A DNA stretch of 64,000 nt from Isoetes taiwanensis (lineage: Eukaryota; Streptophyta; Lycopodiopsida; Isoetales; Isoetaceae). Shown here piece after piece: positions 21,808 through 33,073 of the stretch (its first letter is position 1; every line of letters starts with the position of its first letter). A model generated the notes under the pieces. It was not told where the DNA came from and did not search any database. It saw only the letters and a list, made by a program, of their open reading frames with translations. The stretch spans positions 4,601,637 through 4,665,636 of the forward strand of contig JAJEKV010000047.1 in assembly GCA_021234155.1 (NCBI GenBank). The letters are read 5' to 3'. A program made the translations under genes and the position numbers.

Positions 21808-23031
21808 CTACTTGGGACTTAGCAGTACCAATTTAGGCCCAGAAAGAACCTTTGTGAGCATATCGGCTTGCTGTAATTTTGTCGGTACATATTCCACATT
21901 TATCTCCCTCTTTTCCACCTCATCTCGTATGAAATGATGGCGTATCTCAATATGTTTAGTTCGGGAGTGATGAACTGGATTTTTTGTCATCGCTACTCCG
22001 CTTTTGTTATCGCAGTATAATGTGGTGGCACCTGTTGATAAACTCTCTAATTCCTTAAGCATTCTGCGCAACCAAATTATTTCTGATGCCGCCATGGATA
22101 CTGCCACATATTCTGCTTCCGCGCTAGATTTGGCAACACTCTCTTGCTTCTTGCTTGCCCATATGACATTGCAACATTTCCGAGTTTACATATATATATA
22201 TCCAGAAGTTGACTTCCTGTCATCAACATCTCCTTCCCAATCTGAATCTGCATATCCAATCAGCTGTTTTTTGCAGTTTTTGAAAAAAAAATCCCATGCG
22301 TCATAGTTCCTTTCAAATACCTGAGCACTCTCTTTGCCGCCAACCAATGTTGTACCCCCGGATTATTATTATACCTGCTAAGTAAATTGACTGCGTACAT
22401 GATGTCTGGCCGGGTACAATTTGCAATATAAAGCAAGCACCCAATCAAAGACCTATATGGTCTAGCTTCAATTTCCTTCGCCTCTTCAGGTATTTTTTGA
22501 CACATTTCCTTGCAAATCCTTACCCCTGATGCCATCGGTATTTTCGTTGGATTACAATCAAGCATTCTGAATCTAGCCAAAACTCCTTTGATGTTTTGTT
22601 CTTGTGTAAGGTAACGGACTTCTTCTTCTCTGTCTTCGAACTTCCATTTCCAGCAACTTCTCAAGATCTCCCAAGTCTGTCATTTGAAAATGGCTTTTCA
22701 ACAAAGTTTTGCAATTTTCTAGCATGTTTTTGTCATTGCTCACAATGACACAATCATCTACATAGAGGGCCATAATTACGCATTTATTCCCATCCTTTTT
22801 CATGTATAGATTCCCTTTGGTTTTTAATTTTATAAACCCGGCGGAAATCAAGAACCTGTTCATACACAAATACCACTGTCTAGCTGCTTGTCTAAGCCCG
22901 TAAATTGCCTTCTTCAATTTGCACACTACTTCATTACCTTGCTCATATCCATGCGGTTGTTCCATATAGATTTCTTCTTCTAAATCCCCATTCGGGAAAG
23001 CCGTCTTAACATCCATATCATTTATTTCCAT
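21808..23031 (-). pseudogene. Copia reverse transcriptase and RNase H, frameshifted
   Basis: RT lies at 23031-22640: VKTAFPNGDLEEEIYM, KLKKAIYGLRQAARQWY, and the catalytic ALYVDDCVIVS. The RT-RNase H connection lies at about 22600-22270 in another frame (RYLTQEQNIKGVLARF, YRSLIGCLLYIANCTRPDI, HWLAAKRVLRYLKGT). RNase H lies at 22150-21808 (ASEIIWLRRMLKEL, LYCDNKSGVAM, TKHIEIRHHFIRD, ADMLTK). At least two frame changes occur, near 22650 and 22260. The aspartates of the RT YVDD box and the RNase H DNKS motif remain. The protein would copy element RNA into DNA in virus-like particles. Confidence 0.88.
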
Positions 23032-23072
23032 GTCATTCTGTACTGCAATTGCAATAAGTGCTCTTAGACTGG

Positions 23073-23276
23073 TTATTTTGACCCCTCTGATCCAGATGTC
23101 TCTGTTTTGAGTTTCAGCTTCAGGGGTATGACCTTCCCTTTGGTTGGATTAACCAAATCCCACAGCTTGTCTATCTTGAGGGCCTGCATCACCTTGGCTT
23201 TCCAAAACTGGAAGCCAATCTCCCCTTCAAAAACCTCTGTACTATTCAGATATGTTAATGCCAACCGATTGGCCAT
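23073..23276 (-). pseudogene. Copia gag N-terminal remnant
   Basis: The ORF starts MANRLALTYLN just inside the primer site and includes FQFWKAKVMQALKIDKLWD, typical of the first gag residues of plant copia elements. After about 67 codons the reading passes into sequence that leads directly to RT, which marks the deletion junction near 23035-23075. Confidence 0.75.
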
Positions 23277-23279
23277 ATA

Positions 23280-23298
23280 TTACTGGCTCGGATACCAC
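23280..23298 (-). promoter_or_regulatory. Copia primer-binding site
   Basis: On the minus strand the 5' LTR end CCAACA is followed by GTGGTATCCGAGCCAG. This matches the initiator tRNA-Met primer site TGGTATCAGAGCC with one change. Confidence 0.85.
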
Positions 23299-23621
23299 TG
23301 TTGGAATCAGCCTTCACAACATATTCCTGCTGCCGAGAACCCAAGCAGCTTCTTGAAGAATCAAGCTTCTGTCACTGATGTCTTCCGAAATCAATCTCTG
23401 CTTGTTTCAGATCAGAGGATTTTTTATTGAAACACTACCTGCAAACTGGATCCAAATCAGTCTTCTTCTGTTATCGATCCACCTTCTCGATCTGAAAGAA
23501 TGGGCGCTTCTCCCTGTTTTTTGTTTCCTCTCCGTGACATGTTTTTCCTTTTTCTGCACCATTTGGTGTTCCCAGTCAAATATTGACACCTGTCCTTATT
23601 GTAAAGGCTTATACTCAAATA
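23299..23621 (-). repeat. Copia 5' LTR
   Basis: 323 bp partner of 21445-21775, with the same TGTTGG start on the plus strand and CTCAAATA end. The 5-bp duplication TTTGT follows. Confidence 0.88.
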
Positions 23622-23703
23622 TTTGTCCCAAGTAACGTGAGCCGTAGGATCTCACATCGACGGTCAGATCGCACCGGTCCTTATAAGAACATGTATATGT
23701 GTT

Positions 23704-23777
23704 ATGTATGTATGTATGTATGTATGTATGTATGTATGTATGTATGTATGTATGTATGTATGTATGTATGTATGTAT
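23704..23777. repeat. GTAT microsatellite
   Basis: About 18 units of TATG/GTAT in a row. It gives a Met-Tyr-Val-Cys repeat in open frames, which is an artefact. Confidence 0.95.
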
Positions 23778-23829
23778 ATGCACGTACGTCCTACGCCTCA
23801 TTTTCTGGTTTTAGCATGTTCCTACAGTG

Positions 23830-25880
23830 CAAGTTTCTGTCGTGTCCTAGATTCTTAAAGGTTCTCCTGAGATTTTATACATTCTTTATGATTCTCTTGA
23901 GATTCCTTTAGATTTTTTAAGCTTCCATTTAGATTCTCCTAAAGTCCTCTAGATTATGACGATTTCTATAGATTCAAAGTCTATGAGATATGAAGATCCC
24001 CTTGGATTTTATAAGATTTCCTCAGATCTCCTTATATTTTACGAGATTCTCTTGAATCTTCTTGGATTCCCTTATATTCTAGAAGTTTCTAGAACATTCT
24101 AGCATTTTCTAGCTAGAACTTTCCAAAGCTTTTAGAACATTCTAGAACATTCTAGCATTTCCTGGAAGGATTCACTTACATTTCTTTTGATTCCCCTAGC
24201 TTCCCTTACATTCTAAGACTATTTTTAGAATGAGGTGCTTACCCTTAAGCATCTAGAACATTCTTTAAAATATCTCTGATTCAGGTCTGATGAAGTTTCT
24301 ATTTTTAGATTGAGGTGCTTACACATAAACATCTAAAACATTTTATTTTTACTTTTTGCAAATTTCAGAAAAACTTTCTATTTTTAGACTAACATGCTTA
24401 CTAATGAGCATGTAAAACATTCTAGAGCATTCTATTCTATCTATCTATCTATCTATTCTTTCTCTTTGCAAAGTTTCAAAAAAATATCTATTTTTAAACT
24501 GAGGTGCTTACCCATAAGCGTCTAGAATACTACAACATTCCAAAATATTTTATTTTGGCTCTTTGCAATATTGCTAATAAACATTCTATTTTTAGACTGT
24601 GCTTACCCATGCACATATAGAACATTAGAGAACTTTTAAAATAATCTAAAACATTGTAGAACATTTTATTTTGACTTTCACAAATTAAAAAAAAAAAAAA
24701 CATTTATTTTTAGGTGCTTACCCATGACTATCTTCAATGTTCTAGAACAATCAAAAACATTCCAAAACTTTCTAGATCTAGAGCTTTCTAGAACATTCTA
24801 GAACATCTCAGTCAAAAAAACTTTCTATTTTAGATTGAGATGCTTAGCCATGAGCATCTAGAACATTATAAAATATTGTAGAACTTTCTAGAACATTCCA
24901 GAACAATCTAGAACGCATCAAGTTACTTAATACATCCTACGGCATAAGTTCCTACGACGCAAGTTTGGATCGACGACAAGATTCCATCAAAATTCTCCTA
25001 GATTTTCAAAGCTTTTATGGAGATTACGTTAAATCTCTTTAGATTCCCTTAGATTCCTTTAGATTTTATAAGATCCTTACATTCTATGAAGATTGCCTTA
25101 GATTCTCTTTGATTTTATGAGATTCTCTAAGATTCCCCTGGGTTTTGTAAGATTTTATCAAGATTCGCCTAGATTCCCTTAGACTTCTTTAGATTTTATG
25201 ATATTCCTAGGTTCTCTTACATTATATGAAATTCAAATAGATTCTATGAAGATTCATCTAAATACTCTAAGACTTCATCAAGATTCCCTTAGATTCCTAT
25301 AGATTTTATGAAGATTCCCTTATTTCCCCCTACACTTTAAGAGATTCCCTTAGACTTATGAATATTTTCTTAGATTCCCTTAAATTTTAGGAGATTTTCT
25401 TAGATTCCTTTAGATTCTCCTAGACTCCTCAAATTCTAAAACTTTCTAGAATATTCTAGAACTTTTAGGAACATTTTGAAGCTTTCATAACATCCTAGAA
25501 CTTTCTGGAAATATTTCCTTCAATTCCCTTATAATCCTATAAATTCCTTTATATTCTCGTAGATTCCCTTACATTCTAGAACTTTCTAGAACTTTTGCAA
25601 CATTCTAGAACTTACTAGAATTTGGAACTTTCTAGAAGGATTCCCTAAAAGAACATTCTAAAACTTTTTATAACTTTCTGGAACTTTCTAGAAGGATTCC
25701 CTTAGATTTCCTCTAGATTCTCTTATATTCCTTAACTTTTTAAAACTTTTTAGGATATTATGGAACTTTCTAGAGCATTTTAGAACTATCTAGAAGATTC
25801 TAGAGCTTTTTAGAACTTTCGAGAGCCTTCTGGAGCATTCTAGAACTTTCTCGAACTATCTAGAACCTTACACTTTATTT
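23830..25880. repeat. Degenerate short-repeat tract rich in TTCTAGAA words
   Basis: About 2 kb is built from two interleaved themes: TTCTAGAACATTCTAGAA-like words (many TCTAGA sites) and AGATTCCCTTAGATTC-like words. A longer period, GACTGAGGTGCTTACCCAT..GCATCTAGAACATT, recurs roughly every 110-130 bp from 24220 to 24850. No open frame of note occurs. Several stretches, for example around 24085-24115 and 24780-24810, fit the heat-shock-element pattern of alternating GAA and TTC every 5 bp. Confidence 0.75.
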
Positions 25881-25939
25881 TATCCTAATCAAATCATTAC
25901 CCTTAAGTAAGTTTAAAACTCTCAGTTATTTCAATGAAT

Positions 25940-26000
25940 TAATGCTTGGTTTAGTGATTAGAATGGGGGGCTTGGGGGCAATAACCAGGGTTCAAATCCC
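25940..26000 (+). repeat. tRNA-like SINE head candidate
   Basis: TTAGTGATTAGAATGGG resembles a pol III A box, and GGTTCAAATCC, about 35 bp further on, is a good B box. The segment does not fold obviously into a full tRNA and is followed by AT-rich DNA, so a tRNA-derived SINE head or tRNA relic is more likely than a working tRNA gene. Confidence 0.4.
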
Positions 26001-26114
26001 CCAAACAATATGAAAATTTTATTTTAAAAGCGTCCGCGTAAGGGTCGAGCATTCAACGTGAGTTCTAGGATCGGACCTGATCAAGGGTCGAGATCGCGCT
26101 ATGTATAAAAAATC

Positions 26115-26510
26115 TAAAGCAACATGAGCCGTAGGATCTTGGATCGACGATCAGGATCAAGAACAACTTGGATCGTAGGATCTATTACATATAATTCCTA
26201 AAGCCATGTGCACCATAGAATATGTCTCAAAGCAATGTGAGCCGTAAGATCTCAGATCGATGCTCAGGATCAAGAACAATCTGGACCATAGGATCAATTA
26301 CATATAAACTTCCAAGCCATTTGAACTGTAGGATGTATCTCAAAGCAACGTGTGTCGTAGGATCTCGGGTCGACGATCATGATCAAATTAACCTGGACCG
26401 TAGGATCTATTACATATAAGTGTTGTACATAAACTCCCAAGCCATCTCGGCCATAGGATGTGTCCCCGAGCAACATGAATCGTAAGATCTCGCACCGACG
26501 GTCGGATAGC
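26115..26510. repeat. Tandem repeat, unit about 113 bp, 3.5 copies
   Basis: Units begin AAGCAACATGAGCCGTAGG and contain ATCGACGATCAGGATCAAG and CCGTAGGATCTATTACATA. Starts fall near 26116, 26229, 26342 and 26467. The last partial unit resembles 23630-23695, including CCTTATAAGAACA, so related sequence lies on both sides of the TTCTAGAA-rich tract. Confidence 0.75.
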
Positions 26511-26542
26511 CCTAGTCCTTATAAGAACACATATATGTTAGA

Positions 26543-28424
26543 TATGACAGGTGAAGGATTGTCTAAGTTGCAGAGGGGCGTAGATTATGAGAACAAGTGA
26601 TGGAAAGCACAGACCAACTCCAACTTAGCTGGATTTTTCAAAAAGATTCGACGCTTTCAACAATGCTCCAACCTTCTGATTCGAAGAGCACCATTCCAAA
26701 GGTCATGCATGACTGCAGGAGGGATTGCAATGAGCATAACAGGTGTACGTAAGAATTTTGGGGGGCTGATTAGGCCTGTTTTGATACATAGATGTGTAAA
26801 TATGGCTAGGTAGGTTCTCATAGTATTACTTTATAGGTAGAGTGCTTGGTGTATGCTACTAGTTAGTTGGTAAAAGATGGCTATAATGTTGTGTGAATGA
26901 AAGTTGGTAAGTACTAATATAAATTGAGCATTTGCATAATGTTTTTCAGTTTGCTCCGGTGAAGTTAAATTAGGTGACAGCCAATCACAAAGGAAATAGT
27001 ATGTATCTTTGGCTTTGTCTTGTTATTCGATGTTATGTAGTTAAACAATGTGGTATTTATATGCTTGGGCAGATAATGCTGCTAAACACTCTGAAGTTAC
27101 TCACATTGCACTAAAGAATGGTAAAAATGATAATGGAGAATGGATTGATTTGCATATTCTGGTGGGTGATAATTAGGCTTGCACAACATGGTGATCATGC
27201 AGTAAAAAAAATAGATGCTCAATGATTTAACTGCAAATTGGAAAGCACAAGTTGTTGGCTTTGTGATTAGCCAAAGCGGTAGATGTGTAGATGAACTTGT
27301 CGTTCCAATTGCATATGGACCTCAAGATATGCCAAAGGAGAATATTGCGAGGACTTCTATGCTTGAAATGAATTGTCTTTGTTCTGCTAATTTGAGGAAA
27401 TAAAGTTCCAGCCCAGAGCATCACAAGCGTGTTAGAGGTCCTCCATCATGCTATTGGTCATTTGTTATTTCATGATATTTCTATATCTTTTCTCAAGGAT
27501 CAAGGGATAACATTACACAAAACCAGATGACAAGGTGAAAAAGTTGACACTTGTAGATCCCCCTACAGTATTGCACATTTCTAAAGGTATTATTGATATG
27601 CATATTGTTACGACCTTCTGATGCTTACTAGCAGGAGAAATTGGAAAGCTACTGACTGAAAGAGATGGTATTGGCATAACATCATGCAACATATATGCAC
27701 CATCTGAATTGCCAGTGTCTATGATAGCAGCAGTTACCAAGACTCCCCCTTCACTATCAATGACACAGTATCATTAATTCCTCTATAATATGTTCTTTCA
27801 GTAGATAGCCTAGTACAATGTAGGTAGTGCCTGCTTTTGGAGTGTCGTGCATCATGACAAGGCTGCACCTCTCTCTCTAACCACAAGGGAAGACAACATG
27901 AACAATCTATTCAAGGGAATCTGTTAGCAACGAAGGCAATCTAGCTGCACCAGACATAAAGACTAAGCAATAAACCATATAACAAAGCAAAATAGTGACA
28001 TACTGAGTTCCTGGGTATTGAAATAAACTTGTTAATTCTTGAGGGAAGCATATATGGCATAAAAATTCCGTTGTGCCACCCAGGAGCGCTTCAACATTTA
28101 TCATGCATTACATATATGTCAAATCCAAGACCTTTAGTGCACAACCAACAAAGCACAACTTGCATAGACCACAGCCTATAGCAAGACCTGTTAGAGCACA
28201 ACCAGTAGCCTGTCTACCACAGACTACAAATCAAGGTGGACTCATTACAATCTATATTGTTATTTTACAAAGATGTTCGCACATACCCTAAATCAAAATG
28301 ATAGAATAAGCACTTACATCTTTGATGTGACGATTCTGATGGCATTATTGATCGACTGTTGCAATGATACCCTTGTCTGCTATTACGGTACTTGAAGTAA
28401 ATACTAGTTCGGGGTGTGGTTCAC
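26543..28424 (+). repeat. Left arm of a large inverted repeat (1.9 kb)
   Basis: The arm runs from TATGACAGGTGAAGG to GGGGTGTGGTTCA and is present in inverse orientation at 43902-45903 with very high identity; for example, the 72-codon frame at 28073-28291 is identical to the one on the minus strand at 44035-44253. The right arm keeps about 130 bp that this arm lacks after 26590. Open frames inside (27215-27403 on plus, 27513-27740 on minus) are shared but match no family known to me. The final 45 bp, from CTGCTATTACGG, are repeated directly at 28425-28467. Confidence 0.85.
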
Positions 28425-28427
28425 TGC

Positions 28428-31024
28428 TATTACGGTACTTGAAGTAAATACTAGTTCGGGGTGTAGTAGAAGCTGCCATTGAAAAAATCAGCAAGGATAT
28501 GGAAGTTAATTCCAACTGTGAGAATAGAATAAAGGAGATGACTAAGCATTTGGAAAGATCAGACCCGATAGGCCTGCAGCCCGCTCCCATACTCGCAGCA
28601 AGACGGAGCGCTTCGTCCTCACATATTACCAATACTTGCAGCAGCTGCAATGATTGCCTTGACTCGACCATGGTAATATCTCCACTTTGTGGTCATACAT
28701 ATTGTCTATTTTGTCTTATATTCAGGGTTTCAACGACGAATACATGTGTACATGATTGTTCATGGTCCGAGGACCTGCGACACTGCTTAGGAATCCCTTC
28801 TGAAGGTACATCTATTTCTATTTTCATTACATAATTAGTTTGAGTGTACTTAGATGTAGTTAGTTTCCATCATGTACATAACTGTATTAGCATTTGATTT
28901 GGCATGGTTTTGTCTTTACTGTAAAGAGAAAATGTATTTGCTTTTGTTCTTTACATTTACATGTGCCACGAAGTGCTTTTCTGGAATTCCTTTACAGGGT
29001 GTATTAATAGGGTGTATTGCATATGACTGTACTTTGCATTTACATGTGATCAGAAATGCATATGAATTTAGTATTTGACTTTACATTCAATGCTGAATGA
29101 TGTATTTGATAGGGTGTATTGATAAAATATTTTGTTCTTTACATTTTACATATGTTCTGAAATGCATTTGAATTTAGTATTTGGTTTTCCTTTACATTCT
29201 GATAGCTATGCACACTAATGTACTTCTATTTTGTCGTTATATTATCAGCAGAAAGTTTGCCTGCAGTAAAAACCTACTTGCATGTAATTAACATTTGTTC
29301 TGTTTTGATTTGCATCTGATTGTTTTTTCTTCAGATTTTGCTTCTATCTACTCTACATCTCCCCTTGATTCTGAATCAAGTGTTTACATTTCTTATTTGC
29401 TCATGATCCCAATTGTGTCAATGCAGATATGGGTAGTATCAAGAAAGCAAGAAGTAAAACTGCTGGGTAAACTAAACAATTCATGTTTCGTGCACTATGC
29501 TTAAGTTCTGAATATAGCAAAATCTTATGTTGTAGGTGAAAAGAAGGATGTTGTTGGGAAGGGGTTGCATTTACCATTCTCAGACATCTCAATTGCTGAA
29601 CCTGGCACAAAAGATGCTGCTGCTAATCGATGTCGGAAGTCCATCCACATCTACATCACCTTTGAGAATTGCAACAACTCATAAGCAATCAGTGCAGGAT
29701 TTGGAGACCGAGGGGTACTTGGATAAAACTTCAGAAATTGTGGAAGGTAGGGTGATTGCATTCTGATTACATTCTGATTACATTAAGATTGCATATGGTG
29801 TAGTTAGAGTTCACTAATGTTCAATATTTTGCAGCAGAGGTTGTTTTCCAAAAAGAGATCCCAGCTGTTGAAGCCGAGCTGCTATTATTGCAGCAACAAG
29901 CTGAAAGCCCAGAAAGTAATTCTCTCTCCTTTCCAGGATTTCTTTTTTTTTTTTTTTTGTATTTTGAAACTTATGTTGACGTGTTTACAGATAAAATTAC
30001 TGAAGATGTTGGTGACGACATTGAAAACAGTCCTGAAGCTGCTGTTGAAGTTCAAGTTGAGGAAAAGTCTTGTTCTTTGGCAGGTGCGTGTTTCTTTTTT
30101 TGTCTTGCTTTCAAAACATTAGAATGAAGCACTTTCTTTTCTTCAGAGACTTGCGACGATTCAATGGAGCTAGATGATGTTGAAGAAGCCTTGGAGATTG
30201 CAGCCAAGGCTACTACTAAATTTATGGTCAAAGCTGATGCCAAAACAGCTGGAAAAAAGAGAGTGCAAACCAGAGCAGGGACATCCGCTGCAAAACGGTA
30301 ATTGTTAGCTTACATTTACTTAGTTATACTTCAGTAGCTTATTAGATTTTACTCGTTTTGCAGGTCTAAACCACTGGAAACAGAGATTGGAAGGTATCAA
30401 TTTATGCTTTATTGTCATGGATCAATTGTTAATATGACACTAACATCTTGGATCTGACAACAGAAATGATGACAAGGATAAACTTATGGAATTCACACCA
30501 TTCACGCCATTCAAGAACTGTCTGCCGGCTGAAATGAAAGTGGTTGCATCTGACGTAGCAATTTTATGTGCAACTAACTCTAAAATGAGTAGCCGCTTAG
30601 TGGATCTTTATGGCAGGTAATAACCTGGTTGTAACCAAGCTGTATTTGTTGCTATTCCTTGTCTCTAAATGTTAACCTTAATATAATCCAGGTGCTTGCA
30701 TGAGACATTGCCTTCCGAGTGGAAGAGCAAAATCTTTTTTTATCCTGCTTACAACTATATAAGGTTTAGAGAAGCTACCAGCAGCAAAAGAAAGGGTGAA
30801 TCAGCTGAAGGATCACCCACCATCATTGAAATAGTGAAATCAGGGATGAAGGGGATTGTGGTAACTAAATGCCATCATATCCTTGCACCTATCCTTGAGA
30901 ATGACCATTTTGTGCTGGCTGTTTTTACGCTCGCACCATCTGATTCCAAGATCCTACCTGCACCAGCAATTCACGTCTTGAATCCTCTTACAGGTTATGC
31001 GACGAACGAGAAAGCAATCAAAGG
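28428..31024 (+). CDS. Multi-exon gene: RING-like finger plus partial Ulp1-like (C48) peptidase
   Basis: An exon ending near 28805 encodes IEKISKDME, then a RING-like finger (CNDCLD, PLCGHTYCLFCL, a later CVHDC), i.e. C-x2-C ... C-x-H-x2-C-x2-C. Further exons bounded by GT-AG sites encode an acidic, coiled-coil-like middle: LLLLQQQAESPE near 29880, DDIENSPEAAVEVQVEE near 30020, and a basic KKRVQTRAG near 30270. Clear exons at 30464-30616 and 30692-31024 join as GR-CLHETLPSEW. The last carries KIFFYPAYNYI, ILENDHFVLAVF and HVLNPLTGY, matching the Trp/Phe-His and Asp-like (here Asn) steps of Ulp1 SUMO proteases. The catalytic Gln/Cys end is not found downstream. It is a RING E3-like and deSUMOylase-like fusion or a truncated transposon-borne gene. 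Exact exon borders between 28806 and 30463 are provisional. Confidence 0.5.
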
Positions 31025-31605
31025 GTATGTAATACTTTAAGTTGTTGCTTTGCTTTTCTTCGCTATTTCGGTCTGCTAAATTTTGTGATATGTAGGCTGC
31101 ACACACAAATGTTAACCCTATCGATCGGTCAAGTATCTAGAGGCATCGCGCATTGTGATGCCAATGCATAAAAGAACGTAGAAATATGAAAGCTTGTCCT
31201 CGATTTTCCGATTTAAAGAAATTTATGGATTTCTGATTTATGATTGATGAACAAGAGAAGATTTCTAATAGAGAATTGTGATGCCAATTTGAGCTGATCA
31301 TGAGGCCCGATTTATCTGATTTTGCAAGATGAACTATGTAACAGGCTTATATCTATATCTATATATTCTTTGTTCACATTTTTGTGAACATTTCCTATCA
31401 TAAGGAATGTGTAAATGACACTATGCTGAATAGTATACTACTGATATACTTTTTGACTATGTATAAGTTATAATTATGAATACAAAAAACACCTTACCTC
31501 CAAAAAAAAAGTTGAAAAAAAAATTTCTGATTTAAAGAAGCTTCGTACCCTTTTTGGTCAATCCAGTTACTTGATTGTTTCGAGTGATATGTTTTGTGAC
31601 CTTGT
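31025..31605. other. AT-rich DNA after the Ulp1-like exon
   Basis: A possible short final exon follows an acceptor at about 31095 (TATGTAG, then LHTQMLTLSIGQVSRG) but soon stops. The rest has no gene signal and ends in A-rich tracts near 31500. Confidence 0.35.
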
Positions 31606-31875
31606 ACCACACCACACCCCTCCACCACACTCCACCACCACCACCACACTCCACCACCACGACACCACACCACAATCCACAACACCACAACACCACCACC
31701 ACACCCCCCACCACACTCCACCACACCACACCACACACCACCACCACCACCACAACAGGTCCACCACACCACATCATACCAACACACACCACCACAGACA
31801 CCACCACCACCACCACCACCACCACCACCACCACCACCACACCACACCACCACCACCACCCCCCACCACCACACT
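31606..31875. repeat. CCA/CACAC microsatellite, about 270 bp
   Basis: The plus strand is nearly all C and A with CCA units, including an unbroken CCA run at about 31800-31840. His/Thr and Gly/Val/Trp-rich open frames on both strands are artefacts. Confidence 0.95.
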
Positions 31876-32166
31876 CCGGTGGGATTTCCTCATAAAATTC
31901 TCTGAATTGAATGACCTTGCAATTGATCAGTCCAATGGGAATGGCAATCCGATCTCTCTTGTTAATTTCGGTTCTAACTAAAGTTATTTTTCCCCTATTC
32001 TCGTTTTCCCCCTTTTCTGTTGTTCAATTTTTTGCAAGCACTTTTGTTGGTTCACCCTGAACTTTCTGCAATGGTCTCTAATTGTCCGAAAAACCCTAAA
32101 CATTTAGCATTCCTTCACGCATTCGCCAATCTTCCGGCTCCGGAACGATCTTCTATCCTCTAAAAT

Positions 32167-33073
32167 TTGATGTCCTTTCAAGAAAATCCTGCAGACACCA
32201 CTCTCTTTGGAAATTTTGATAATCTGCTTCCCTCGTCTTTTGATATGGACCCCATTACTCATGAAGTGCCCTTCTGGGATAACCTTTCTGCGGATTCTAA
32301 CTATAGAGGCATTCATCATCCTCTTAATCCGGCCACTCGGATTCCTTTTCCTTACGGAATTGCAAGAAATCACCCGGAAATTCGATCGGATGTGGAGCTG
32401 GATGAGAGACTAAAGAGAACCAGGATACCTCACCTCCAGGAACGGAAAATGGCCATTTACAATGGTATTCCCTTAAATCTTCCAGTTGTTCATTCTAAAA
32501 TTGATGCTCTTTCTCATTCTGCTGTTATCATAAATGTTCAGAAATGTGGCATAAAGCTTGATAAATTGTGGGTTTAGGGTTTAAATGTTGTAGATTCTAA
32601 CTTATTCCTTTCTGATGATCCTAGAATATCTTAACTTTCTGCGTGGAGAAGGAAGAAGCAAATTTGACAACCTCTCTCCTTTCAGTAATCAAGTTCATGA
32701 TCAGGTTATGCAAAATGACATAGCGACATCTATGGAATCATATCTTATGAGAAGAGGTCATAGAAGATATAAAAAAGAAAGTGAAGATCTATGGGCTGCT
32801 ATTTTCTGCAGAGAAGTTGTGCAGGTCCGTTGCTTATGGTTCTTTTTATCAGTCAGCAACTTCATTCTTTCTGAAGCACAGTTGACAAGATATAGATCAA
32901 TGTATTACAACCACAAGCTGCTTGCTGATCTCTATGGATCCTTGTTGATTCTTTTGGAGGACAAGAACAAATTCCGACTGTTTCACACTAACAACTCCCC
33001 TGACCATTATATCTTTAGATCAACTGATGCCTTCAACACTTACTTTAACTCTGTCTTCTTTTCCGACACATGA
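32167..33073 (+). CDS. Unrecognised two-part gene
   Basis: A first frame of 136 codons (32167-32577) starts MMSFQENPADTTLFGNF and is hydrophilic. A second at 32615-33073 has RGHRRYKKESEDLWAAIF, LTRYRSMYYNHKLLADLYG and LLEDKNKFRLF. A GT-AG candidate intron of 57 bp (32825-32881) lies in frame inside the second part and joins EVVQ to LTRYR, so it may be spliced or read through. The link between the two parts is uncertain because the first ends in a stop at 32575-32577. No family was recognised. It lies downstream of the RING/Ulp1-like gene on the same strand. Confidence 0.4.

Larger units (their letters stand above)
21445..23621 (-). mobile_element. Ty1/copia retrotransposon with large internal deletion
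   Basis: Two LTRs (21445-21775 and 23299-23621) enclose a minus-strand internal region of only about 1.5 kb. TTTGT occurs on both outer sides (21440-21444 and 23622-23626), a 5-bp target duplication. In element order there is a primer site, a gag start, then directly the reverse transcriptase and RNase H. The rest of gag, protease, integrase and the first part of RT are missing. Intact copia elements are roughly 4.5-6 kb, so about 3 kb was lost between gag and RT. The LTRs differ at a modest number of positions, so the insertion is fairly but not very recent. Confidence 0.9.

Noticed and set aside
23583-23911. Met-Tyr-Val-Cys repeat proteins
   Set aside because: Direct translation of the GTAT microsatellite.
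25940-26000. Functional tRNA gene
   Set aside because: B box is good but no acceptor stem or anticodon arm could be paired by eye; called a SINE head or relic instead.
23704-26510. CRISPR array
   Set aside because: Repeats are degenerate, not separated by unique spacers, and the genome is eukaryotic.
31494-31981. Long His/Thr-rich and Gly/Val/Trp-rich open frames on both strands
   Set aside because: They are translations of the CCA microsatellite; no start context or non-repetitive domain.
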